Position numbers and translations under genes: made by a program
The notes under the pieces: generated by a model
What the model saw: the letters and a program-made list of their open reading frames with translations, nothing else
Told to the model about the DNA's origin: nothing
Databases searched by the model: none
In this document: positions 12,001 through 16,115 of the stretch, in pieces
Layout of the letters: the number at the start of each line of letters is the position of its first letter
Numbering within the stretch: the first letter of the stretch is position 1
NCBI GenBank assembly: GCA_903913915.1
Contig: CAIWNE010000070.1
Location: 23,864 to 87,863 of the forward strand
DNA length: 64,000 bases
Direction of reading: 5' to 3'
DNA from: an uncultured Opitutia bacterium
GTDB taxonomy: Bacteria > Verrucomicrobiota > Verrucomicrobiia > Opitutales > UBA953

Positions 12001-12372
12001 GACAACAAGATCACGATCAGCGTCATCTCGCTCTCCGACCCCCACACCGTGGGCAATCCGCTGAACTTCGACAAGCCGGGTACGATCGGTCTGCGTCCGA
12101 TGACCTTTACCTTCGCGACCGTCGGGGGCTCGGTGCTCTTGAATCCGGGCGTGAACATCAACGATGTCTTCGCCTTCGACCTCACGCAGTTCACCTATTC
12201 CGACGGTAGCGCTTCCGACGCCGGTCTGTGGTCGGTCAACTGGGATGGCGGCAGCCTCGTGACCATCACCGCCGTCCCCGAGCCTTCCACCTACGGCTTC
12301 GGCCTCGGCGCCCTGGCCCTCGCCGCGGCGGCGATTCGTAGGCGCAAGCGCAAGCCTCAGGCGAACGCCTGA
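1..12372 (+). CDS. Giant autotransporter-associated beta-strand repeat protein with PEP-CTERM tail (5' partial)
   Basis: This is the C-terminal part (at least 4,123 residues) of an exported surface protein. The frame is open through the left edge, so the start lies outside the window. The sequence is Gly/Thr/Ala/Ser/Asn-rich and consists of dozens of repeats of the autotransporter-associated beta-strand (PATR) type, seen as variants of TKxGxGTLxLTGANTYxG followed by TTVxxGTL, which predict a long beta-helix. Nucleotides about 6975-9122 contain a segmental duplication. Near the end comes PGNSPGTL, then a non-repeat region, then VPEPSTYGFGLG (from about 12274), a hydrophobic stretch and RRRKRK. 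That is a PEP-CTERM sorting signal, so it is probably an exosortase substrate processed and anchored at the envelope; no type V beta-barrel follows. No exosortase lies in the window. The function (adhesin or matrix protein) is inferred. No clear terminator follows the stop codon. Confidence 0.9.
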   Translation, partial: ATQQSGYNGTIAATSNVTINGGGVLTLTGLNTVNSLTFNSTGGSATPSVTGGTLVLNAASAISATNDNYAFTPTVSAILELNGSSKTITTSGLSPVDLSITGVIQNTMSGTAASLTKAGAGSLVLTGASTFNGGVTLSAGSIILGGSSSVTAPTTTAGYTFVTGTGPLGTGTLTMADGTTILSDTTARTLLNPLVLSGNITIGQAATGLTLAGTVNLGASTRTITVTSPQVTGTMSGPITGSAGLTKAGDGILKLSSAGNAYAGTTTVSAGELQLGAANALPLAGAVTVSANGAFDIAANSAVIGALSGSGLITNSSSAATLTAGDATNTSFAGVFTAGTVANLNLTKNGSGTLTLTGINTANGTLTVNQGGVTLSGANGIISFATDTINAGGTLTVDNSTYLTNRLQGKNLTLQGGTFVLGGNASSAVNETIGTLLVQNGGGVITLSGGAGGAELLTITTLTAQAVNSGGSLLLRGASLGSAAGANVANATVTTFTGVTGVTQGTGVNLSATMPIRPDIIADASATGSGTGFLTKDSSTGFLRPLATAELATSLTSSSTTNFGNFSAVQNYPAATSVNSLTLSTVNGIAVSGAGQAGQRYAPGSGLAALTVNTGGILATSSATLSVGSLVTNANTQYDMHVVGGSATLTINGFLTGTTGGLVKADAGQLALNNTAYYTGATTVNGGTLKLNSGAANTLAVGITNTASTAQALVVNGGTLDLNGYDQSVTTITSADVVSGQAGTITSTVAANLITNTGAGSTFAGNVGGTLNLYKTGASTLVLTGTNAYAGTTNILGTGLTLQDGGTLASTTINIGGGALNFVNNGLANNNARISASALVNLSSGTVTLTGSNQVSSAVTIGSAGNGVSLLQGSNTFTVTPPAATTNNVASLAVANLTRSTGAVATFAATGLGSTVTGNGQVFVTNVNGTATANTNGILGGWAVAGATVAGADNWATLAGAQTLSLTTTVNSNTVTLASGSIGSLVLGQSVTGGNLPAGAFVTGFTDATHFTVSAYPTAAGTANSTAAAAGIGAFNAFGYATLDDTTATIGSSANANVVATTTTLAALGAGASVAVNSLRIAPTATQTITLGNDTVTIGTGGLLKTSAAFATTLAGGTVTTAAGGGELFVINNSANSLTVSSVIADNGGAVSLVKSGAGALILSSANNTYTGGTYVNAGTVTMAGTGSAVVLPGNLTVNSGGTVNTTTTANLGMASTANVTVNGAGTFTLAGITTAGTYTLNALSFANNGGTTNPSVVVPGVTAGILSLAGATPISVNSYNAATVATISGTGALAFTAASPVVNVTSNDATGAFVAKVTPDLNINPTAGIASSVTAQIVKTGNGVLALSSASANTGGWKLQDGTLILNNATALGTIAGAFTIGDSTTANTVPLTILAGSAAIVVGANPVVVNRDFTFGGTVGTNNLTLGGTVNLGAATRTITVAAPAVTASLTGAISSTATGTAFVKDGPGALVVSAASGLAGAGVTVANGVLRLGATDAIPNTSVITVNAGAVLDLAGFTLNAPQLAGAGLVTNSSTTAAAIVLGGASASDVSTNSSSTFGMSVVDISANKIGLTKAGVGTVTLNVSGNTNYGATTVVSGTLAGGADNAFPANSTVTVGNATTGALTATFDTGAFNQTIGGLQAGNTNASGLASVRIGAGKTLTVGGLVQVGVTSATTATTKMTVTGAGTLSVGTASSPTNANIVIGYGQTTNVSSAGVLDLSGLSTFYANLGTGTLLLGDNSNAGGTATAASSIIFAQSSKVVAAAISTDTPSGDNNGLLVQTFKLGSGTNEFDATNIYVGSQANRANGAIVFNGGTGTFKIRDMTGTDTGRANLYVSYGSATTGFTIDGKVTLTGHSSDLLLNNLGVGGGSGLSAAIRSGTFSFDTGTLDATTVNIANRSGTTATSGTVTGMMNLNVGGGAGAVTFVTAVVGSNSATTATTSGQASGTLNIGGGTVGITTLTLGNDSIGGGTTAQTSGPVSATLSVSGGTTTIGTLNMNVNSSANTGTGNASVANLNVSGGALNVTSLSLANTSVAAATATSTLSITGGTLTLGSDLLYTKTSGTVNSTVTLNGGTLDMGGFAIGSSSVTVGSGTGALNFQSGTLKNVGLINNTAGLTKTTAGTLTIAGTAAYTGATTVSAGTLVLSSTSSSTSGVSINGGTNTTVVITNANATGSGSLVSSTGATTPIFKLHIDGGGTITLPNAVGGNSGINTTFDVDNNGSGSNGVILLNGTMANSGVGTLTYNVTGANGYSLSIANIRNSAGTPGTITFNPTTAALILGNLTGNQSTSTNTWALSGTNTGNAVTGVISNSAAGTISAVTKSGTGTWVLSGANTYTGATTISSGVLQVGAGSTSGTLGTAAVTNNASLVFNRSDALTVSNAIGGSGSVTQAGAGNLSLTGANAFSGATLVSAGTLTAASGALAGTSGIAVNGATLSAVDVNSGATLSLDNSSKASFSGNVTLGAVSNANATDANALNFTASTGAVTLAALTGAGNTTFGSDATITGGISGGTVNVTGALTAAVSGGTINAASLAGNISGAATTTVAGLTNGAIAGTGTLSSGSLTSSSVSGGTNTITGAATVTTVSGGTTTVGGVATVTTVTNGTLNLNGATAAVTHLNGGTIALGSSTALSVSDGTSAGAIAGATGSLTKTSNGTLTLTGANTYGAGTTISVGTLQLGNGGTTGSIGAGDVTDNATFAISRSDDLTFASKITGTGGFTKLSGNNLTLTGANDYAGATLVSAGTLTAASGALAGTSGITVNGATLSAVDVNSGATLTLDSTSKASFSGNVTLGAVTNANATDANALNFTASTGAVTLASLTGVGKTTFGSDATVTGGISGGTINVTGALTAAVSGGTVNAASLTGNISGASTSVTLTGLLTGNVANGTVGADALTGNVTGGAVTIAHLLTGNVSGGTVSAGSMTGDVASSVTVAGLLTGAITDGTNALGSLSSSSVTGGTNAISGDATITTVAGGTTTVSGIGAVTTLSSGTVKLMGLTATITHLSGGAVALGNTALTVSDGTFGGIISGPTGSLTKTSNGTLTLNGANTFGGAINLAAGTLAFGAANAAANASGLNVTGDATFVLPDWSAGSALPIAIASGKTLTANASTGITLDAALTGAGTLTIVGSATAGDRFILGAATGFTGAINLQQGILEADPFVGNTGTARNVSAINVTGDATIVGTTYHGIAVPVSVAAGKTATLRGIQNLTQTLSGSGDLLVQDSTLTLGGTNTFSGNIRLAGGSLAISATGNVASVAGLSVENDAGLALSTSDATVAAPIALAASKTLTLTGNHVLTLSGVLSGAGAVTVNANAGVVFGSTNTYHGDTALVAGTAFLGADNALGDGTLNISYGTLSSDGTTARSLANNVVASADLILGDQTKNGALTFTGTVDLGGDRAISVNAPVTLSGVVSNGSLTKSGDATLTLTGANTYAGLTTVNAGVLAIGNAAALGTDAAGTVVADGAELRVQGDITVASEAITVSGTGVSGSGAIRNFSGDNTLGGAITLAADTSIVSTAGKLTLSGGVTGATKNLTVDGAGNVTLSGVLNLGTGVLVKNGAGLLLLSSANTLGGTTVGAGTLKIGDVGSLGSGAVTVANGATLDLNNFAVGNAISLGATATLKNGQISTASAPTTGTLAVALTGTADLVKTDAGRLELTGASTFTGATSVGAGTVAVSDFGNGTSASPLGITPLADPSKLVLSAGATLEFNGATNTSTARSFTIGGSAGIAASGTGTLEFTSDAKIATTGTNPALTLTANNTGTNRFAPSLAADSAPLATLAIDGAGTWVIGTGANRFKGDVRVDAGSGSTIGLESGALPAGATIAIADGAKVRWEAGNTSDLSSNLSIAAGATAKLDLGSNNVVFSSAPAVGTGGATIEKTGTGALKIDATVSAPTLNVAVSSGLVSVNGTVGNVSVSSGATLGGSGTVGDVTTVRGSHVSPGNSPGTLTTGNFGLVGGSYYDWQVQDAKELTVQPGYDKLAISGNFDLRQAAPDNKITISVISLSDPHTVGNPLNFDKPGTIGLRPMTFTFATVGGSVLLNPGVNINDVFAFDLTQFTYSDGSASDAGLWSVNWDGGSLVTITAVPEPSTYGFGLGALALAAAAIRRRKRKPQANA

Positions 12373-12376
12373 GCTT

Positions 12377-12424
12377 GCGCGGGGGTCTGCTGGCACGCTG
12401 GCAGGCTGCGAAGCAGTTGCCTTG
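12377..12424. repeat. Dispersed repeat, F type (CTGCGAAGCAG hairpin)
   Basis: This copy reads CTGCTGGCACGCTGGCAGG then CTGCGAAGCAG. Related copies, in either orientation, occur at about 16055-16110, 25436-25500, 38322-38352, 40436-40500, 44365-44413, 47945-47985, 50145-50220 and 51600-51655. All lie outside genes, usually next to a GGTAGGG-edged palindrome. Confidence 0.6.
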
Positions 12425-12507
12425 GGTAGGGCTGACCATCCTTGGTCGGCCGTGTATTGGCCGGCGGTAGTAGGGCGTGCGGCCGAGCAGGGATGCCCGG
12501 CCCTACC
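12425..12507. repeat. REP-like palindrome, A type (long loop)
   Basis: Begins GGTAGGGCTGACCATCC and ends CGGCCCTACC. The two arms (GACCATCCTTGGTCGGCC and GGCCGAGCAGGGATGCCCGG) are related inverted copies separated by a longer centre than in other A copies. It lies upstream of the RAYT gene. Confidence 0.75.
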
Positions 12508-12521
12508 CGAGGCAGGTTGTT

Positions 12522-12548
12522 GGTAGGGCTGACCATCCTTGGTCGGCC
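12522..12548. repeat. REP-like half element, A type
   Basis: Only the left arm of the A palindrome is present, GGTAGGGCTGACCATCC followed by TTGGTCGGCC. It sits 78 bp before the RAYT start codon. The remaining 12549-12625 shows no further recognisable element. Confidence 0.65.
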
Positions 12549-12625
12549 GTTAGGATGATCAGCCTAGCTCTTTGCTGATGGCTCTCCGGTTTTGGTAAAG
12601 TGACTGGCCGAATCATGATATAGGC

Positions 12626-13060
12626 ATGCCTCTGCCTGTACGCGGTCAGCTTCGTCACGCCATCCCATCCTGGGTGGATGAAAAGGATAAGTGGTTCGTG
12701 ACGATCTGCTGTCAGCCACGAGGACGAAATCAGCTGGCATCACCCGTGCCGGCAGCGGTTTATCGTGGGGCGCTGGCGTTTTATGAAGCGAGCGGGATGG
12801 CCAGATCTGTAATCAGCGTGCTGATGCCCGACCATCTCCATGTCATCGCCCAATTCGACCACCGTGCCGGCATGCCGAGGATTATCTCAGCCTTGAAGCA
12901 GCATCTGGCTAGGCATGCCGGTGTTAGCTGGCAGAAGGGCTTCTTCGATCATCGGCTGAGCGGGGAGCATGAAGTGGCCGAGAAATGCCGATACGTCCGA
13001 AATAATCCGGTCCGCGCCGGTTTGTGCGCGAAGGTGGAGGACTGGCCTTATACTTATTGA
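12626..13060 (+). CDS. REP-associated tyrosine transposase (RAYT, Y1_Tnp family)
   Basis: A 144-residue single-strand DNA nuclease-like protein of the TnpA_REP group (Y1 transposase fold). The metal-binding HUH-type motif is visible as MPDHLHVI (H70-x-H72), and the probable nucleophile is Tyr123 in KCRYVRNNPVRAGL. SWQKGFFDHRL before it is also typical. RAYTs are known to bind and cut REP hairpins next to a GTAG tetranucleotide, and are usually single-copy domesticated genes. The context fits: palindromes beginning GGTAGGG lie on both sides, and one starts at the base after the stop codon. ATG at 12626 is the first in frame and no Shine-Dalgarno is seen. All key motifs are intact, so the gene is probably functional. 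Confidence 0.92.
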   Translation: MPLPVRGQLRHAIPSWVDEKDKWFVTICCQPRGRNQLASPVPAAVYRGALAFYEASGMARSVISVLMPDHLHVIAQFDHRAGMPRIISALKQHLARHAGVSWQKGFFDHRLSGEHEVAEKCRYVRNNPVRAGLCAKVEDWPYTY

Positions 13061-13116
13061 GGTAGGGCCGACCATCCTTGGTCGGCCGCGGCCGAGCAGG
13101 GATGCTCGGCCCTACC
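13061..13116. repeat. REP-like palindrome, A type
   Basis: A complete 56-bp near-perfect inverted repeat from GGTAGGGCCGACCATCC to GATGCTCGGCCCTACC with GGCCGCGGCC at the centre. It begins immediately after the RAYT stop codon. Confidence 0.85.
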
Positions 13117-13133
13117 CAAGGCACGATGACAGC

Positions 13134-13160
13134 GGCCGAGCAGGGATGCTCGGCCCTACC
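13134..13160. repeat. REP-like half element, A type
   Basis: Right arm only (GGCCGAGCAGGGATGC then TCGGCCCTACC). It lies 13 bp beyond the xseA stop codon. Confidence 0.65.
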
Positions 13161-13173
13161 CGCGATTCGCGAG

Positions 13174-14358
13174 CTACCCGCCGACCGCGTCCGCCTCGCC
13201 GTCGTTGAACTTGAGGCGGAGCTTGCGGCCTTTGGTCACGCCCTGGCTGGTCGAGATGACGGTGCCGTCCGCGTCGCGGACGATCGAGTAGCCGCGTGAA
13301 AGGATGGATTCGAAGCCGGCCGAACGCAGGCGATGGCCGAGCTGGTTGAGTTTCTCGCGCGTCACGCCCAGGCGGGCCTTGGGTGACAGGCGGTGGAGCT
13401 CGCTGCCGAGTTCGGAGAGACGATGCCGGTATTCCGCGACGACTTCCTGGGCGGCGCCATCGAGGCGCTCGTTGAGCAGGTCGAGGTCCTGGTACAGCGA
13501 TTGCAGCTTGGCCTTGGGGGAATGGCGGGCGAGTTCGGCGCCCAGCAGCTTGAGCTTCTCGCGTAGCTTGATCTGGCCGGAGACGATGAGTTCAGCCGCG
13601 GCGGTCGGAGTCTCCGCGCGCTTGTCAGCCGCGAAGTCGCACAACGTGAAGTCGGTCTGATGGCCGACGGCCGAGATGACGGGCGTCTTGCTGGCGCGGA
13701 CGGCGCGCACGAGTCCCTCGTCGTTGAATCCCCAGAGGTCTTCCATTGAGCCTCCCCCGCGGCCGACCACGATGAGGTCGATGCCCGGGATCGCGTTGGC
13801 GAGCTTGAGGCCGTTGGTCATCGAGCCGGGGCACGTCTCGCCTTGGACGCGCGCCGGCACCAGCCAGGCCGTGCCGCTCCAGCCGCGGGTCTTGAGCACT
13901 TCGGTGAAGTCGTGCCAGACCGCGCCGCTCTCCGAGGTGACGAACGCGACGACTTTCGGGAAGTCCGGCAGGGGGCGCTTGTTCGCCTCATCGAAGAGGC
14001 CTTCGGCCTTCAGCTTCTCCTGCAGTTCCTTGAATTTCTGGAACAGGTCGCCTTCGCCGGCTGGCTTCATCGAGTCGACCATCAGCGACAGCTTGCCCGA
14101 AGGCGCGTAGATGTCGGCCTTGGCCTTGACGATGACCTTCACGCCGTCGCCCAGCGGGAACTTCACCCAGCGGGCCTGGTAGCTGAGCAGCACGCAGGCG
14201 AGCGTGGCGCCGCTGTCCTTGATCGAGAAGTAATGATGTCCCGAGGAGTAGTGCTTGTAACCCGAGATCTCGCCGACGACTTCGACCGTCCCGATGCGAT
14301 TCACCGTGCCCTTGAGGACATCAGAGAGCTCGCTGACGGTGAGGGGCGCCGAAGACAT
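13174..14358 (-). CDS. xseA: Exodeoxyribonuclease VII large subunit
   Basis: Catalytic subunit of exonuclease VII, which degrades single-stranded DNA from both ends in the cytoplasm together with the small subunit XseB (not in this window). The 394-residue protein has an N-terminal OB-fold (about residues 5-100, TVEVVGEISGYKHYSSGHHY) followed by the exonuclease domain with FPKVVAFVTSESGAVWHD, DLIVVGRGGGSMEDLW and ISAVGHQTDFTLCDFAAD, and then a helical C-terminal part. ATG at 14358 (MSSAPLTVSELS) is chosen because the open frame upstream runs through an A palindrome. It stands alone between repeats. The TAG stop comes from GCGGGTAG, next to another REP half element. Confidence 0.96.
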   Translation of the reverse strand: MSSAPLTVSELSDVLKGTVNRIGTVEVVGEISGYKHYSSGHHYFSIKDSGATLACVLLSYQARWVKFPLGDGVKVIVKAKADIYAPSGKLSLMVDSMKPAGEGDLFQKFKELQEKLKAEGLFDEANKRPLPDFPKVVAFVTSESGAVWHDFTEVLKTRGWSGTAWLVPARVQGETCPGSMTNGLKLANAIPGIDLIVVGRGGGSMEDLWGFNDEGLVRAVRASKTPVISAVGHQTDFTLCDFAADKRAETPTAAAELIVSGQIKLREKLKLLGAELARHSPKAKLQSLYQDLDLLNERLDGAAQEVVAEYRHRLSELGSELHRLSPKARLGVTREKLNQLGHRLRSAGFESILSRGYSIVRDADGTVISTSQGVTKGRKLRLKFNDGEADAVGG

Positions 14359-14399
14359 GACGGGAGGTTCGGGGATTTGGCAGGGGAGGGCAAGAGGTT

Positions 14400-14455
14400 G
14401 GTAGGGCCAACCATCCTTGGTTGGCCGCGGCCGAGCAGGGATACTCGGCCCTACC
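14400..14455. repeat. REP-like palindrome, A type
   Basis: GGTAGGGCCAACCATCC to GATACTCGGCCCTACC, a 56-bp inverted repeat just upstream of xseA. It opens the 335-bp gene-free stretch 14359-14693, which also holds one B element and a second A palindrome. Confidence 0.85.
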
Positions 14456-14466
14456 AGACACAATAA

Positions 14467-14600
14467 CTCAAGGGGAGACAGGAAAGGATGCTGAGGCAGA
14501 TTCATTTTCAGGTCCCTGGTCTCGGCCCTCGGGTGTCAGGTTCAGGGGTTCAGGTCCGGGGCATGCATTTCCCAACCGCCAACCGCTTAAACCTGACGCG
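14467..14600 (+). repeat. Long dispersed element, B type
   Basis: Begins CTCAAGGGGAGACAGG and AAAGGATGCTGAGG, then TTCATTTTCAGGTCCCTGGT and CTCGGCC. A copy-specific run of CAGGTTCAGG-type words follows, then CATGCATTTCCCAACCGCC. It runs directly into an A palindrome, as does the copy at 15603. Confidence 0.7.
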
Positions 14601-14655
14601 GGTAGGGCCAATCCCCTTGGTTGGCCGCGGCCGAGCAAGGATGCTCGGCCCTACC
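14601..14655. repeat. REP-like palindrome, A type
   Basis: GGTAGGGCCAATCCCCTTGG to GATGCTCGGCCCTACC, directly abutting the B element. The dehydrogenase start codon follows 38 bp later. Confidence 0.85.
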
Positions 14656-14693
14656 TGTTTGCCATCGGATGCGTTCCGCCTTTCACTTCTCCC

Positions 14694-15563
14694 ATGAAAA
14701 TCGCGTTCGTCGGTACCGGGGTGATGGGCAAGAGCATGGTGGCCAACCTGCTCAAGGCGGGCCATGAGGTCACGGTCTACACCCGCACGAAGGCTATGGC
14801 CGAGGACCTGTTCGCACAGGGCGCCAAGTGGGCCGCTTCGCCGGCCGAGGCCGCGAAGGGCGTCGACGTGGCGATCTCAATGGTGGGCTACCCCAACGAC
14901 GTCGAGGAAGTCTGGCGCGGCCCGCAGGGCTTCATGTCGACCGCCAAACCCGGGTGCGTGCTCATCGACATGACCACCTCGAGCCCCGCGCTCGCCCGTT
15001 CCCTGGCCGCGGAGGCCTCGGCCAAGGGCTTCGGTCCGCTCGACGCCCCGGTCTCGGGTGGCGACCGCGGCGCGCGCGAAGGCACGCTGACGATCATGGT
15101 CGGCGGCGCCCAGAAGGATTATGATTTCGCCCAGCCGCTCTTCGCGGCGATGGGCAAGACGATCGTCCTGCAGGGCGCTCCCGGTACCGGCCAGCTCTGC
15201 AAGCTCGCCAACCAGATCGGCATCGCCTCCGGCATGGTCGCGATGTCCGAAGCCCTTGCCTTCGCCCACGCTACCGGCCTCAACCTCGAGACCACCCTGC
15301 GTTCGATCTCCGGCGGCGGCGCCTCGAGCTGGGCTCTGCTCAACCTCGCGCCGCGCGTGCTCAAGGGCGACTTCGCCCCGGGCTTCTACGTGAAGCATTT
15401 CGTGAAGGATATCGGCCTCTCGCTCGACGTCTGCAAGGAGCAGGGCATCCGGCTCCCCGGACTCGAACTCGCCGCGAAGCTCTATGCCGACGTCGTCGCC
15501 GCGGGCGAAGGCGATTCCGGCACCCAGGCGCTCGCGCGAAGGTATTTTCAGATTAGCGGGTAG
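14694..15563 (+). CDS. NAD(P)-dependent beta-hydroxyacid dehydrogenase (3-hydroxyisobutyrate dehydrogenase family)
   Basis: A 289-residue cytoplasmic oxidoreductase of the 3-hydroxyisobutyrate/tartronate-semialdehyde/glyoxylate reductase family. The N-terminal Rossmann motif is GTGVMGKSMVANLL, followed by the family substrate loop DAPVSGGDRGAREGTLTIM and the catalytic-lysine region GQLCKLANQIG. The C-terminal all-helical domain (from about residue 165) contains KDIGLSLDVCKEQG. Length is normal for the family. The substrate cannot be set from sequence; plant-type GLYR or GarR-like enzymes look alike. ATG at 14694 (MKIAFVG) is the obvious start, preceded by a C/T-rich run and not by a Shine-Dalgarno; longer readings upstream cross the repeats. 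Monocistronic between repeat blocks. Confidence 0.9.
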   Translation: MKIAFVGTGVMGKSMVANLLKAGHEVTVYTRTKAMAEDLFAQGAKWAASPAEAAKGVDVAISMVGYPNDVEEVWRGPQGFMSTAKPGCVLIDMTTSSPALARSLAAEASAKGFGPLDAPVSGGDRGAREGTLTIMVGGAQKDYDFAQPLFAAMGKTIVLQGAPGTGQLCKLANQIGIASGMVAMSEALAFAHATGLNLETTLRSISGGGASSWALLNLAPRVLKGDFAPGFYVKHFVKDIGLSLDVCKEQGIRLPGLELAAKLYADVVAAGEGDSGTQALARRYFQISG

Positions 15564-15602
15564 TGGGAGGCGGTTGGCGGTTAGCGGTTGGTAAAGCCGC
15601 GC

Positions 15603-15762
15603 ACTCAAGGGGAGACCGGAAACCGGAAAGGATGCTGGGGTAGATTCATTTTCAGGTCCCTGGTCTCGGCCGTCGGGCACCAGGTTCAGGTGTTCAGGTC
15701 CTGGTACAGGTCCGGGGCATGCATGTCCCGCCGCCAACCGCTCACCGCTTAAACCTGACGCG
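15603..15762 (+). repeat. Long dispersed element, B type
   Basis: Conserved head CTCAAGGGGAGACCGG, AAACCGGAAAGGATGCTGG, TTCATTTTCAGGTCCCTGGT and CTCGGCC, then a copy-specific interior of CAGGT words ending CATGCATGTCCCGCCGCC. The whole of 15564-16115 is gene-free and filled by B, A, B, C, D, E and F repeats in that order. Confidence 0.7.
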
Positions 15763-15830
15763 TGTAGGCCCAGCCATCCTTGGTTGGCCGCGGCCGAGCG
15801 AACGGCCGAGCAGGGATGCTCGGCCCTACC
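15763..15830. repeat. REP-like palindrome, A type (with internal insertion)
   Basis: The degenerate left edge (GTGTAGGCCCAGCCATCC) and right arm GAGCAGGGATGC, TCGGCCCTACC are intact, but a 12-bp repeat of the centre (GGCCGAGCGAAC) has been added. Confidence 0.7.
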
Positions 15831-15844
15831 TTGTCGATGCAGGG

Positions 15845-15909
15845 CTCAAGGGGAGACCGGAAACCGGAAAGGATGCTGGGGTAGATCCATTTTCAGGGAC
15901 CTGGCTTCA
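15845..15909 (+). repeat. Truncated B element
   Basis: Only the head of the B element is present (CTCAAGGGGAGACCGG to CCATTTTCAGGGACCTGG), interrupted by the C palindrome. The same truncated junction occurs at about 25272-25293. Confidence 0.6.
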
Positions 15910-15976
15910 GGTAGGGACGGCTCTCCGAGCCGTCCGTCCGCAAGAATACGGCGGGCTCGGAGAGCCACGCCCTACC
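15910..15976. repeat. Palindromic repeat, C type
   Basis: A 67-bp inverted repeat with GGTAGGGACGGCTCTCCGAG at the left edge and CTCGGAGAGCCACGCCCTAC at the right. The same element is at 25294-25360 and a diverged copy is at 51672-51760. Confidence 0.85.
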
Positions 15977-15990
15977 CCTGTGGCAAACCA

Positions 15991-16110
15991 GGGCAGCACG
16001 TGGTGCTGTCCCTACCTCAATACAGGCGGGTGCGATGCCGTCGCATCCCTACCCGAGGCGATTGCTTCGCAGCTGTTCACCATGCCAGCATGCCCTCGCG
16101 CGCAAGCGCT
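15991..16110. repeat. Composite D-E-F repeat block
   Basis: Three short palindromes in a row: D (GGGCAGCACGTGGTGCTGTC then CCTACC), E (TGCGATGCCGTCGCATCC then CTACCC) and F (TTGCTTCGCAGCTGTTCACC). The same order follows the C palindrome at 25361-25500, so the whole unit has been copied. It ends just beyond the pyk stop codon. Confidence 0.75.
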
Positions 16111-16115
16111 GTGGC

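Larger units (their letters stand above)
12425..13160 (+). mobile_element. RAYT gene with flanking REP palindromes (REPtron-like)
   Basis: The RAYT gene (12626-13060) has A-type palindromes on both sides: a full copy at 12425-12507 and a half copy at 12522-12548 upstream, a full copy starting at the base after its stop codon (13061-13116), and a half copy at 13134-13160. A transposase gene bracketed by its own REP elements is the arrangement known for RAYTs in other bacteria. Whether this unit is active is unknown. Confidence 0.7.

Noticed and set aside
12626..13060. Ordinary insertion-sequence transposase (IS200/IS605)
   Set aside because: There is no TnpB partner and no IS200-type ends; the KCRYVRNNPVRAGL signature and flanking REP palindromes indicate a RAYT.
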